Shown piece after piece: positions 45,958 through 59,300 of a stretch of 64,000 bases of DNA. This DNA is from Bidens hawaiensis (lineage: Eukaryota; Streptophyta; Magnoliopsida; Asterales; Asteraceae): the NCBI GenBank assembly GCA_021521415.1, contig JAIQDT010002044.1:186001-250000 (forward strand). Direction: 5' to 3'. The translations under genes were made by a program, and so were the position numbers. The notes below the pieces were generated by a model that saw nothing but the letters and a program-made list of their open reading frames with translations, was not told the DNA's origin and made no database searches. The first letter of the stretch is position 1, and every line of letters begins with the position of its first letter.

Positions 45958-46917
45958 TGTTGGACTCGGTCTGCCCAAGAGACATATTAAATTGATGTGG
46001 CTAGTACGTTATGATCCAAGTCGGGTCATACCCAATAACAAGCTAGATAAACACCGATAATATTCGTTCATATATGATGTGATCATAACAAATGAATATT
46101 AACACTTGAGTTATTTGGAAAGGAGTTTCTAAATAAAATGTACTTGTGTAATAAACAAATCATATGGATGATTTATGTTTTATGAAAGAACATTACATAG
46201 TGTTATTTAAGTTGGTTAAATAACAATATGTGAATAATAATAACCAAGCATGTCTCTTAACATATAATAGGTTTTATAAGTTATAAGTTATAAACTAATA
46301 AAAGTATATATGTATGGATATATATATATATATATATATATGTTTAAAGTTTTATAAAAGAAAAAGATAATAACTCTTTCAAATGTAATATTAATATATG
46401 TTTGAGTGGAGACATGCAAGGTGAGTGGAGACATGCAATGGTTATTATTGGTGGAGAGAAAGATGCCTTTAAATAAAACCAAGTCTTTCTCTTTCATTTT
46501 TTCATAACACACATAATTTCCAAGTAAACTTTTCTCTTTTCCTCTCTTGGGTGTTTTCATCCAACATAAGAAAAGAAGAAGAAAATTTCAAGTGCAAATC
46601 CTAGCTAGAAGTGGTGTGTTGTTGAAGCTTGGGGTATGCTAGCTTGAGGAGCTTCCATATTCAAGTTCTTACCTTTCAATCATCATCTCTTTCACCCGGT
46701 TTTGTCATATTTAAAGGTAGTAGTAACATGCATGGACTTATAGTGACATGCACGTATTTGATAGTGTGTAATTCGTATTTGGATCCGGGTTTGGGTTTTG
46801 CATGTTTAAAGTTGGTTTTATACATATCATATTAACAAGATTTAAAACTTTTATATCCGCTGCGTTTTTGGTAAAATAGGGATTTTATCACTTTGATAAT
46901 CTTGTTAATACTCAACA
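45958..46917 (+). repeat. 5' LTR of the copia element
   Basis: 960 bp, TGTTGGACTCGG...CTCAACA. It carries a (TA)n run (46318-46340) and a 19-bp tandem duplication around 46400-46440 (GTGGAGACATGCAAGG twice) that the 3' LTR lacks. Confidence 0.96.
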
Positions 46918-46918
46918 A

Positions 46919-46932
46919 TGGCATCAAGAGCC
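46919..46932 (+). other. Primer-binding site
   Basis: TGGCATCAAGAGCC, a variant of the tRNA-iMet-type site TGGTATC(A)AGAGCC, one base after the 5' LTR. Confidence 0.8.
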
Positions 46933-48393
46933 GCTTATACGAATGCATGCTTCATTAGACCCAAAATTTTTCGGGTTTATGATGGGTTTCACCATTTGGC
47001 CGAAACTTTTTGGGGTTTTGGTTACCCCATGGTTTTTCAAGGTTATACTTTACATGCATGTGGTAATCTTGAAAAACCAAGTAATTTGGATGATTGTTTA
47101 GTTTGTTTGGACAAAACCCGAAACTTTCGGTTTCCTTAAGCTTTGGCCGAAAGTTTTGAGGCAAAAAGGGGAACCATTTTGATCTTGTATTATTGCATAT
47201 TTGGATGTGTAATAGATGTTCATAGCCTAGCCATGGCCTTGTGTTTGGTTGAATGATTGTGTTGGTTGTTTGTTCATTCGATTTGGTTGTAATATTTATT
47301 TGGGTTTGTAATCTATTTATTCATTCATATGGCTTGTAATAATAAGTAGATTAGATGTATTTCTTTTACTAAAAAATGTATTAGGATATATTTTGTAAAA
47401 GAAGATGCATGGATGGAAGCCCAAATAAAATGATGAAGACCACAACACCGGGAGTAAACACTTGGAGCATATGGATGCGGAATCAAGTGGGAGTTCACCG
47501 ACACAAGTGCATGTTCTTTTGGGTCCCTTAGGAGAGACTTTTTGACACACTTGTCTTCGGTCAACAAGTGCGGTCAATATTAGGAGGCTATGGTTATGAA
47601 CTTGTGGTTGTGTATATTTTATGCTTGCATGGTTGATTTACTTATTATTTGCAATATGGTTTGCTTAACAACTTAAAATCAACTAGCATAAAATTGGTTC
47701 CTTAGAAATCGTTAGGTAATAAAAATTGGTTTTATTAATAACTAATGATTTCATAATAAAAATGGGTTTTACTAATTGGAACTTTGAAAATGGGTTTTTC
47801 AACTAAGTACCATACATTTGAATGCATGCAAATAAAAGGTACAATAAATAGTTTTCCAATCTAGAATTTAGAAAACTAAAATCCCTTTTTAAAAACAAGT
47901 TAAACACCATCCTTTTATACGACACTTAAGTCACTTGTAGACTTGAAAGTGAGTTAGGATCACCTAAGCACTTTTAAGAAAACTTGTGATCTTAAGGTGA
48001 TTTTACAAGTACTTTTGGCATTAGGATCACCTAACTACTTGTATGAGTAAACTCACACGTGTGTATAAGTAGGACGACTTGATTTGAAACCATGACTATA
48101 GGATCACCATAACATGGCATTCAAAGGTGTTGATGGGATTTAACATACCAACTAAACATATGATGTTTAACCGATCCCATAAAACTAGAAGTTGCAAAGG
48201 GTTGCAATTGTCAAACGTTGACTACCTTGTTAATTCGAATAGTAGGATAAAGGTCACCTAACTACTATTTGAATGAAACGTTGGGTTCTAGATTTTAATC
48301 AATAATTGTCTTGGAGACATTTAAAGGCTATTAAAGATTAAAATTTTATTAATATCGAAAATACTAATTTGAACTTTGTTAAAATTCTTTTAG
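46933..48393 (+). other. Long leader between primer site and gag
   Basis: About 1.46 kb without a conserved domain; short frames such as 46918-47139 look incidental. Near 47930-48290 the phrases AGGATCACCTAA and CACCTAACTACT recur several times. It probably holds packaging and translation-control sequence. Confidence 0.6.
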
Positions 48394-51300
48394 ATGGCCG
48401 CAAACAACGCACCGAACGCAATTATCCCACACGTGCATAATCTATCACTAAGATCCATTCTGGATAAGGATCGTCTAAACTTTAACAACTTCATGGATTG
48501 GTATCGAAAGCAAGAAAAGAAGTCTTATATTTTAGACGATCCTATTCCCGATGAACCCGATGTCAATAACTTGGATGCCTATGCGGATTGGTTAAAATAC
48601 ACCGAGGATTCGGTGCAAGTTTCTTGCCTCATGTTGGGAACAATGATTCCCGAGATCCAAAAGGATATCGAGAATCATGGGACGTATGACATGATAACCC
48701 AACTTAAGGAAATGTTCCTTACTCAAGCTCGGGTTGAGCGATTCGAAACGGTTCGAGCGCTTCATGCATGTTATATGGAAGAAACCCAATCTGTTTCATC
48801 TTATGTACTTAAGATGAAAAGCCACATTGATCGGCTTGAACGGCTTAACTGTCCCGTCTCAAAAGAGTTAGCCACAGATTTAATCCTAAATGGCTTAACT
48901 AAAAGGTTTGAGACATTCGTCATGAACTACAACATGAATGGATGGGATAAAAGCATTGGTGAGCTTCACGCAATGCTTAAGACAGCCGAGGCCGGCATGG
49001 GTAAAAAGGTTTTACCCGTTCCTGCGATCAATGAGGGTGGCTCAAAGAAAAGGCATCACCCGGAACCAAAAGCAAAGGTTGCCATTAGTAAGAGGCAAGT
49101 CAAGAAGGGGTTCAAGAGAAAGGCAAAGGCGGAGCCAAAGCCAAAGAAGCTAAAGGTTAGCGCTGAGGATCCGTGCTTTGGTTGTGGTGAGATAGGTCAT
49201 TGGATGATAAATTGTCCGACCTATCTCAAGGAGTTGAAAGCTAAGAGGGATGCGAGGCAAACCTCAGGTACAACTTTCATGATTCACATTGATCTTAATA
49301 TTATTTCTTCTAACACATGGGTATTGGATACCGGATGTGGAACTCACATATGCAATTCATTGCAGGGGTTCAAAAGAAGAAATGAGGTGAAGAAAGGAGA
49401 TATAAGTCTCTTCATGGGCAATGGAGCAAAGGTTGACGTCCAAGCCCGAGGAGATTATGTTTTAAAGCTTCCAAATGGTTTGAAAATTGTTTTGAAAAAC
49501 ATTTTATATACCCCTAGTTTGACTAGGAATATTATCTCTGTTTCTGTATTAAGACAATCTGGTTATGACTTTAAGTTTGTTGATAATGGTATTTATGTTT
49601 TCATTGATAATGTCTTTTATTTTAAAGCGATGCCGTTTTATGGCATTTATGAATTAATTCATGATGACTCATACATTGATAACTCGTTGTACCAAGCTAA
49701 CACCAAAAGACTCAAAATGGATTTGAGTAATACTTTTCTTTGGCATTGTCGTCTTGGTCACATAAACAAGAATCGTATTCATACACTTCGAAAGAATGGT
49801 CTTTTGAAATCAAATGTTGATTCATTTGATGAATGTGAATCTTGTTTATTGGGAAAGATGACCAAAGAACCCTTTAATGGAACAAATGAAAGGGCGAAAG
49901 ACTTATTAGGTATCATACATTCGGATGTATGTGGAACTTTTAGGACAATGACAAGAAATGGTGAAAGATACTTCATTACCTTTACCGACGATTATAGTCG
50001 CTATGGGTATGTGTTCTTGTTAAGACACAAAAATGAGGCCTTTGAAATGTTCAAAGTCTTCCAAAATGAAGTACAAAATCAACTCAACAAAACAATCAAA
50101 GTACTACGTTCCGATAGACGAGGTGAATACCTCAATGATGCGTTTCTAGAACATCTTAAGAGTTGTGGGATTGTCTCACAACTTACTCCACCTGGAACAC
50201 CACAACATAATGGTGTGTTCGAAAGGAGGAATCGAACTTTATTGGACATGGTTCGATCCATGATATCTAGATGCTCATTACCTCTATCATTTTGGGGTTT
50301 CGCTGTGATCTCTGCTGCCCGTATTTTAAATATGGCACCAACCAAGAAAGTGGATAGGACATCTTTTGAAATATGGCATGGAAAGGCTCCAAAATTTTCA
50401 TATTTAAAGGTATGGGGTTGTGAGGCTTATTTTAAGATCTACACCCCTGACAAACTTGAATGTCGATCCACTAAGTGTATATTTGTAGGATATCCCACGG
50501 ATTCGATGGGATATTATTTCTACAATCCAAGCGAGCATAAAGTGTTTATAGCTCGAAAGGCTAAGTTCTTGGAAAGAAGGTTCCTTATGGAAGGAACTGA
50601 TAGAACTGTAGAACTCGAAGAGGATCGAGAACTACAAGCCGATACACGTTTGGTTGACACTAGCAATCAAGAAGAGGTTGTTGAGGATGATCAAAACACA
50701 CAAAACATTCGCAAATCTGGTAGAATTAGCATTCCACCTGAGAGATATGGATTTTTCATGAATGGATGCTACGTGGTAGATTCGGATGAACCCACCACAT
50801 ACCGAGATGCAATGTCGCAATCTGATTGTGACAAATGGCTAAAAGCCATGAATGTTGAGATGCAATCCATGCATGACAATCAAGTATGGGACTTGGTTGC
50901 TCCACCTCTAAATTCCAAGCTGGTTGGAAGTAAGTGGGTTTTCAAGAAGAAAACTGATATGCATGGAAACTTGGATACTTATAAAGCTAGACTTGTAGCA
51001 AAGGGTTTCACTCAAACTCAAGGGGTTGATTATGATGAAACTTTCTCGCCCGTGGCGATGCTAAAGTCTATAAGGATATTGTTTGCCATAGCCGCATATT
51101 ATGTCTATGAGATATGGCAAATGGATGTCAAAACTGCTTTTCTAAATGGGCATCTTAATGAAGATGTCTATATGGTTCAGCCTGAAGGTTTTGTCGATCC
51201 ACAACATCCTAACAAAATATGCAAGTTGAAGAAATCAATCTATGGATTGAAACAAGCATCTAGGAGTTGGAATCACCGTTTTGATGATGAAGTTAAGAAA

Positions 51301-52371
51301 TTTGGATTCATCAAAAACGCTGATGAAGCTTGTGTGTATAAGAAAGCTAGTGGGAACATCATAACCTTTCTGGTATTATATGTCGATGACATATTACTGT
51401 TTGGAAATGACATTCCAACCTTGGAAGGTGTGAAAGCATGGCTTGGAAGCTGTTTTTCCATAAAGGATCTTGGTGAAGCCGCCTATATTCTGGGAATAAG
51501 AATCTATAGGGATAGATCAAGGCGGTTGATAGGTTTGAATCAAAGTGCATACATTGACAAGATCTTGAAAAGGTTCAAGATGGAAAACTCTAAGAAAGGT
51601 TAGGTACCTATTCAAAGAGGAACGATGTTGAGTGCTTCTCAATATCCAAGCTCAAAGGACGAGCAAGACAAAATGAGTGGTATCCCATATGCATCTGATA
51701 TAGGATCCATCATGTATGCCATGATTTGCACTAGACCGGATGTGTCATGCGCCTTGAGCATGACAAGTCGATACCAACAAAATCCGGGAACTAGCCATTG
51801 GATGGCTGTTAAGAGCATATTGAAATACCTTAGAAGGACTAAGGATATGTTTCTAATATATGGCTCTGGTGAGGAGGAACTCGTTGTAAAGGGTTACACA
51901 GATGCGAGTTTCCAAACTGATCGAGATGATTCTCGATCACAATCGGGATACGTTTTCGTTCTCAATGGTGGTGCTGTCTCATGGAAGAGTGCAAAACAAG
52001 ACATGGTAGCTTTATCCACCACTGAATCTGAATACATCGCCGCCTCCCTGGCAGCTCAAGAAGCTTCATGGATTAGAAAGTTCATTGCCGATCTAGGAGT
52101 GGTTCGTACCATTCAGGACCCTCAAGAGATCTTTTGTGACAACGAGGGTGCGATTGCTCAAATCAAGGAACCCCGCGCACATCAAAATACTAGGCACATT
52201 GAGCGGAGATTCAACTACATAAGGGATGAAGTTGAAAAGGGAAAGATATGTATTTGCAAAGTTCACACTGATCAAAACATTGCGGACCCACTCACGAAAC
52301 TCCTTGAAAGGCCGAAGCATGAGAGTCATACTTGTGCGTTAGGACTTCGATATTCTAGTGATTGGATTTGA
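48394..52371 (+). pseudogene. Copia gag-pol polyprotein with one in-frame stop
   Basis: 1325 codons, one frame, interrupted by TAG at 51601-51603 (codon 1070). Gag spans about residues 10-250. The zinc knuckle C-x2-C-x4-H-x4-C is at 261-274 (CFGCGEIGHWMINC). The protease motif is LDTG at 311-314. The pre-integrase motif WHCRLGH starts at 450. Integrase triad D511, D574 and E610 has the expected 35-residue D-E gap. The reverse transcriptase region includes MDVKTAFLNG (D911) and YVDD at 996-999. RNase H has D1170 (YTDASF), E1211/E1213 (TESEY) and D1249 (FCDNEG). All catalytic motifs are intact. The stop falls between RT and RNase H, so only RNase H is cut off unless the stop is read through. 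The first Met fits, after a stop-rich leader. Confidence 0.95.
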
Positions 52372-53136
52372 TCAAAATTTGTATTTGGATATTGGAACAA
52401 TTTTATTTTAACTCAATCATATGGTTTTGGTTATGGTCATGTTCTTGAGTTATGTTCCATTTTAGTATGTTTAAATCCGTGAATAATTTGAATTATTCTA
52501 AACGTCCATAGTCGTTCATATTTGTGGGAACAAATGTGAAAGTAAGACTATTATGAACTTGGATTGGTAGATATTCATGAGGTATGAATATAGCAAAGGG
52601 TTGCTGCCAAGGTTCATAGATATTTATGGGATAAATATTGGACTGACCCGCTCTCAATTTTACTGCATGGAATCGTTGGGATTTGTGATCATAAGTAAAT
52701 TTGAGTAAAGGAGAACTTCATAGTATCCTCCGACCTGAGATACATATTGGGTCTTGATATTTATCGACTATTATGCTTTGACTTAGTTCTTCGCTGCTCT
52801 GAAATATGTCAGTACATAAGGCTAAGCTCAAGTATAGTACAAGGTAATAGTGAGAGACGTATGTAGTCAATATGGGATTTGTCCCTCTTATTCATTGAGA
52901 GTTAAATGTCTAAGGCCTGACAAGTTAAATCAACAGAGAATGATCACTCTGTGTCTCTGGATTTAACATGACATTTGTGGCAAAAGGATAAATGATAGTT
53001 TCACCTAAATCATTTTCAAGTATGGGACTTGAAAGGGATGATGTTATTGAATGGCACTTCATCACACGTATTAGGGGTAGTAAACCGTAGTTAGGCGGTA
53101 TTTGCTACTTGCATCAATCTTATATGTATCTTGTGC

Positions 53137-53147
53137 AAGTGGGAGAT
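53137..53147 (+). other. Polypurine tract
   Basis: AAGTGGGAGAT immediately before TGTTGG of the 3' LTR, typical of plant copia elements. Confidence 0.9.
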
Positions 53148-54089
53148 TGTTGGACTCGGTCTGCCCAAGAGACATATTAAATTGATGTGGCTAGTACGTT
53201 ATGATCCAAGTCGGGTCATACCCAATAACAAGCTAGACAAACACCGATAATATTCGTTCATATATGATGTGATCATAACAAATGAATATTAACACTTGAG
53301 TTATTTGGAAAGGGGTTTCTAAATAAAATGTACTTGTGTAATAAACAAATCATATGGATGATTTATGTTTTATGAAAGAACATTACATAGTGTTATTTAA
53401 GTTGGATAAATAACAATATGTGAATAATAATAACCAAGCATGTCTCTTAACATATAATAGGTTTTATAAGTTATAAGTTATAAACTTATAAAAGTATATA
53501 TGTATGGATATATATATATATATATATATATGTTTAAAGTTTTATAAAAGAAAAAAGATAATAACTCTTTCAAATGTAATATTATTATATGTTTGAGTGG
53601 AGACATGCAATGGTTATTATTGGTGGAGAGAAAGATGCCTTTAAATAAAACCAAGTCTTTCTCTTTCATTCTTTCATAACACACATAATTTCCATGTAAA
53701 CTTTTCTCTCTTCCTCTCTTGGGTGTTTTCATCCAACATAAGAAAAGAAGAAGAAAATTTCAAGTGCAAATCCTAGCTAGAAGTGGTGTGTTGTTGAAGC
53801 TTGGGGTATGCTAGCTTGAGGAGCTTCCATATTCAAGTTCTTACCTTTCAATCATCATCTCTTTCACCCGGTTTTGTCATATTGAAAGGTAGTAGTAACA
53901 TGCATGGACTTATAGTGACATGCATGTATTTGATAGTGTGTAATTCGTATTTGGATCCGGGTTTGGGGTTTGCATGTTTAAAATTGGTTTTATACATATC
54001 ATATTAACAAGATTTAAAACTTTTATATCTGATGCGTTTTTGGTAAAATAGGGATTTTATCACTTTGATAATCTTGTTAAAACTCAACA
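53148..54089 (+). repeat. 3' LTR of the copia element
   Basis: 942 bp, TGTTGGACTCGG...CTCAACA. It has the unduplicated form of the GTGGAGACATGCAA phrase. Confidence 0.96.
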
Positions 54090-54094
54090 AAAGT

Positions 54095-54359
54095 GACTGA
54101 CAGAAAAGTTTCAAGAGTCAAAAAATCGAATTGAATGAGAATAAAATATAGCTAAGGCATAAGTAATCGAATAGAATTAGGTTGTAAATGAAGAAAATGA
54201 ATCTTTAAGAAATTATTAAGTATAATCTTATCGAATATTGAATTTGATCTAATATAATTGTAACTTAATCTAATCAAATTTGCATTCGATTAGGTTGATT
54301 TATAGATTAGATTAGATTCAATCTATATCAGTTTAACTTTTACAAGTGTTGATTGATCT
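54095..54359. other. Flank of the copia insertion
   Basis: AT-rich sequence with ATCGAATA / TAATCTAATC words that grade into the palindrome array. No gene seen. Confidence 0.4.
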
Positions 54360-54812
54360 AATCGAATGTGAATTCTAATTGAATCGAATGGTATTCTATT
54401 CGATTAGAATGTCCTTGTCATATTTAGTCTTTTGATTCTTTAATCGAATGGAGATTCGATTACTTGTGACTAAACAGATTTCATGAGATGATAATGCCTA
54501 ATCGAATGGCCATTCGATCACTCTATCCTTGTTGTGCGTTAGGCATTTCTTTTCGAATGGATCGTTCATTCGATTACATGATACTTGTCAATTTTTATGC
54601 TTGAATGTAGTCTAATAGAATGATCATTCGAACACACTGACATATTTTTAATCGAATGGTTCATTCGATTACATGGTTCTTGGATATTTTCTCAACCATT
54701 TATCTCTAATTGAATGTACATTCGAATACACAATCCTTGAGTTGTTTTGAAATGTTCTTTTTTAATCGAATGTACCATTCGATTACATCTCATTCCATTC
54801 GAATACAATGTA
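54360..54812. repeat. Array of TAATCGAATG..CATTCGATTA palindromes
   Basis: Seven or eight imperfect palindromes of the form TAATCGAATG-N2-4-CATTCGATTA, near 54360-54410, 54441, 54499, 54553, 54611, 54651, 54709 and 54763. They are spaced about 40-60 bases apart, each followed by a CTTG-containing spacer. The palindrome is better conserved than the spacer. Confidence 0.85.
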
Positions 54813-55072
54813 AAAACATACAACATATCCATATATCTACCACTTAACACTTTTCTAGGTTCATGCCCACCCAATATGAAGATCTGGGCAATAATAACCC
54901 ACATTCAAACCTTTTTCTGGGTTTATTAACCCAAACATGTCTGATAAACCCTAAAAATATAAAAACTATGCAAAAATTGATAAAACTCAATTAAATCAAC
55001 ACACACACACTCCTAAAGATATCGACAACAAGATTATAACACCAGAAATGAAGGAAAACAACATAAAGAGAC
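54813..55072. other. Spacer before the CACTA element
   Basis: No gene or repeat recognised apart from a short (CA)n. Confidence 0.4.
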
Positions 55073-56150
55073 CACTACGTGAAAATTGACCTTCACCCAC
55101 ACGAAAAAAGTGTGGCCGTAGGCCTTTAGCCACACACATTTGGTTCAGGACATATGTGGCCAAAGGTCGCGACACCGTGGGTATGATATGGCCACACAGA
55201 GTTTTTAGTGGCCTTATGTGGTAATAAGTGTAGCTAAAGGGTACAGGCATTAGTTGTTGGCCATCAAGAAGACTCTCTAATAAGTGTGGCTAAATTGTAG
55301 AAAATGGCCACATGTCAATTTGCTAAGAGTAACCATTACATCTATATAGCCACATGAATTTATGTTTCAGCCACATGAATTTTATATTAATGTGGCCTAG
55401 GGTTGTGTTAAGCTTACATTGTGACCTATACCGTGTGAATATATCAAAGAAATGGCCACTTAAATTTAATAATAGGGTGGCTAATTATATAATATAGACA
55501 CTAGCTATTACATTAAAAGTGGCTAAATATGTTTACTTGCCACTAAAAAACTCCTTTGTAGATTATAGTGTAGTCATTGTCTTACCGTTTGTCACACAAA
55601 AATGTTTTTCCTAATATAAAGTGTGGCTATTGTAAAACTTTTCGTCACACGGAGTGAAGTACTGTGTGGCTAATAATATCTTATAGACACTGGAGGTTAT
55701 TGTAAATGTGGCTAAAAATGTGAACTTGCTAGTCAAAAACTCTTTTGTAGTTTGTGGTGTGGCCATTGTCTTACCGTTTGTCACACATATTGCTTTTTCT
55801 AATTTAAAGTGTGGCTATTGTCAAACTTTTCGTCACACATAGTGAGGTACTGTGTGGCTAATAATATCATATAGGCACTGGAGGTTGTTGTCAATGTGGC
55901 TAAAAATGTGAAGTTTCCACTCAAACACTCTTTTGTAGTTTGTGTTTGTGGTGTTGCCATTGTCTTTACCGTTTGTCACACATAATGTTTTTGTAATATA
56001 AAGTGTGGCTATTATCATACTTTTCGTCACATAAAAATGTTTATGTTGTGGCTAATGGTCATTTATAGTCTCTAATTTTTGTAATTTCAGGTGTGGCTAT
56101 TGTCTTACTTTTGGCCACATCTATTTAATGTGTTTTGTGTGGCCAAATTG
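55073..56150. repeat. 3' subterminal repeats of the CACTA element
   Basis: Outer 250 bases with CCACAC/GTGTGG motifs, then three to four direct copies of a ~185-bp block (TTACCGTTTGTCACACA, AAAGTGTGGCTATTGT, CTTTTCGTCACA). By eye it is very close to the reverse complement of 29220-30253. Confidence 0.88.
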
Positions 56151-56308
56151 TGTGTAATTAGACAATATATAATTATTTTTATTTTTTGTGGAATAATATA
56201 AAACAGCTATAAGCAATAAAACAAAATTATTATATTAGCAATAATATTCATTTAAGCAAATGTATATGCAAAATATCTTAAAAAATACAATAATAACGAC
56301 TACCTATA

Positions 56309-59300
56309 TACTAGCTAAGGCGTCGGTTTTCTTGGCACTGCTCCTTGTCTTCTGTTTGGTCACCCGGTCTATCGTTGTGTACTTTGCCTTGCCTTCTTGC
56401 CAGCTCTGTCTTGCTCTTTTGAGAACGGGAGTAGTGGTAGCTGGAACAACATAATATGAAAAACAAATATGTATAATTAATGTCGTATTTTGTAATTGAA
56501 TAGAACAAAATAGTATGCATACATACATACCGTACGTTCGTTTAACTGTTCGTGAACCTTTCAGCGGGAATTTCGTTTGTGTTCGTTTATCTTTGTTTAA
56601 TTACGTTAGTTTAGATTATAAACAAACGAACATAAACGAACACAAATGTTCAGTTTTTAAACTAAATGAAAAAGAACATAGATATATGTTCGGTTAAGTT
56701 AAAAGGGAACAAACCTCCTGGTCACATAAGATTAGGTGTTCTGGCCAAGAAACAAAAGTACCAATTGCGTTGCCAACAGTCGTAATTTCACCTGCCTCAC
56801 ATGGAATAATTGCTTATTCCTTTATGGCTCCATCAATACTAACTTTATAGCAACCTTCCGGGATTACTTTTCCATGCAACTGTTGTGGAACCGGTGACCA
56901 ATAAACTTTACCATTTGCCATCTTTTTACTCTTGTCATACACACACAATCGACACTCATACACCTATAAACCAGCATGTGAAATTAAGATGGCTTAGTTG
57001 AAGTCAATATATAAGTACATACCCATGTTGGTGGGAAATTAACAATATTTCGCGCAGTACATACCTTTATTTCAGCAGTTTGGGAAGCTTCATCCGTAGA
57101 TACATCAACTTTTGTTTTACGGCTTCTCCGTTTTACCTAAAAACCATTCAATGAATCAATCAACAATTAAAGGAAAAACTGAAATTGCCAAATACTTATT
57201 GATGGTTTTTTCGAGCCGTTACTATCCGGAGTGTAGTGTAGTTGTGTTGATGCTTGGTCAACATTGTTCTCTACAGGCTTCATTGGTAATATAACAGAAA
57301 TTGGAATTGTTAGGAGTTATTAGGTTATAAAATATAAAAACTGAAACTGCCAAATACTTACAGATTTCGCGCTATGGGGATCGACTACCGTTTGGTCAAC
57401 ACTTTTTTCCACAGACTTGGCCTGCATTTGGTAAATAGAAAATGAGCACACTCACATTGGAAACGAATTATAAAAAGTACTGAAATTGTCAAATACTTAC
57501 TGATGTTGCGATATGGGGAGCGGGTACCGTTTGGTCACCACTTTTTTCCACTGACTTGGCCTACAATTCGGTAATAGAAAATGAGCACACTCACATTGGA
57601 AACGATTTATAAAAAGTACTGAAATCGTCAAATACTTACTGATGTCGCGATATGGGGAGCGGGTACCGTTTCGACAACTATTTTATCCGCAGACTTGGGC
57701 TACAATTAACTTATGCAAAATCAGCACACTCACATGGAAAGTTAATTAATAAAACAAATCAATCAAACTGTCAAATGGTTACCTGAGAAGCGGATTCTTG
57801 TTGCACAGCCTCACCTGAGGTTAAGATGTTTCCCACATAACTGGCCTACAAATCAATTTATTAGGTTATGGAAAATGAAAAATCACATGGAAAGTTGCAA
57901 AAAACAAAGAAACTGTCAGATACTAACTGGTCCTGGTATTTTATTTTGCGCCACGACACTAGTACTTTGGTTAGAACCAACCTGGTTGGGAACATGATTT
58001 ACCAACGAATTGTGACAAAAACAGTGCCAATTATGTATGTCGAATGCATTAATTAATATGAAGCATACGTCACTTACTTGACTTGCTGACATTTCGGCAA
58101 CAATCCTTCGAGATGTCTGAACCTGGCCTCAAATGCTAACCGTTCCTTCTCACGGCTTGCTAGCATAGCATTCGTGGATTCAAGTAGAGACGTCAACCTG
58201 TTCACCACTACATCTCTCTGCACCGCCTCATACTCAAGTTGGGCAATCCGTTGCTTAAACGAGCCTTTTACCCGACTCACACCCCAATATTTACCTGTTG
58301 TCAATCCGTACCCAATCCCTTTTAAAAACCCACCTTTCTCTTTGCCAAGCACTAAGGTGACGGCATCTGTGCACGGTTCAAGTGCCAGGGCTCCGGAGGC
58401 GATCTGCTCCTCATGCTGAACCTGCAAGAAAACAAATATTCTAATACACTTGTAGCACGCTTATGTATCCACATAAAGTGTTGAGACAAGTTATACAGAC
58501 TCAAGTTTTTTTGAAACAAATATAAGGCAATGAATTGACTTTAACATGATTTAAAAAGTTAAATACTAAAACATACTAATTTGGTTGCCACGCCTTCGAC
58601 AACAGCATTCTTGTATGAACCATCTTTGCCCTCCCTTCCTTTCATCCACATTAATGCACGGCCGGGGATCTCATCCGGTCCAATTTCCTTCTTTTTGACC
58701 TTGTAAAATATTCAAGAGAAAGCAGCTGACGGTCATAGCGTTAGACACATAACCAACAAATCATTGAACTAGAGAGAAAGCAGCTAACGATGATTACCAG
58801 TTTCTCTCGAAGCTAGGTATAACCCCCTCGTCCCATGTGACGATCAAAAACATTCTTTGCTCGAGCTCCCTTTGATGAAGCCGATTTTTTCTTCAACCAC
58901 ATATTATAATATTTCATTATATTTAAACAAAAAACATAAACCATATATAGTCGATCAATCTACGTTTGCAGAGTAGAGGATTTATACCTGAAACTGCTCT
59001 GATTGTGTGTACTCAACGAAGTGATCCCAGTCTTCTTGCCTGATCATCGTCCTGTGTCCCTTGGGTATCGCCTTCAGCTTCAAAGGTTTACCGATGTTCG
59101 GCATAATGTATTTGGCATACATTTTTCTTCTGAAATCCCGAAGAAGGTGTCCGAGTCGATTCATCACAGAAGGCCTGCGACAAGCCTCAATCTCAATATA
59201 TTTCTGCATAATATAATACAGTAAAGGTAAATTACATCTCAAAAATATAAAATGCACAAATAGAAATAAAGAATAACCTTTATTTGTTCCCACGGTTTAT

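Larger units (their letters stand above)
45958..54089 (+). mobile_element. Complete Ty1/copia retrotransposon, 8.1 kb, TSD AAAGT
   Basis: LTR 45958-46917, primer-binding site at 46919, leader, one gag-pol frame (48394-52371), polypurine tract at 53137-53147, LTR 53148-54089. AAAGT flanks both sides (45953-45957 and 54090-54094). Domain order is Gag, zinc knuckle, protease, integrase, RT, RNase H, which defines Ty1/copia. By eye the LTRs differ at about 15 substitutions over 940 bp plus one 19-bp duplication, so the insertion is fairly young. One internal stop is the main defect. Confidence 0.97.

Noticed and set aside
46918..47139. 73-residue frame right after the copia primer-binding site
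   Set aside because: It overlaps the primer-binding site, lacks any Gag feature, and the real Gag starts at 48394.
54441..54800. CRISPR-like array
   Set aside because: This is a plant genome; repeats are palindromic with variable spacers but belong to a minisatellite, and no cas genes exist.
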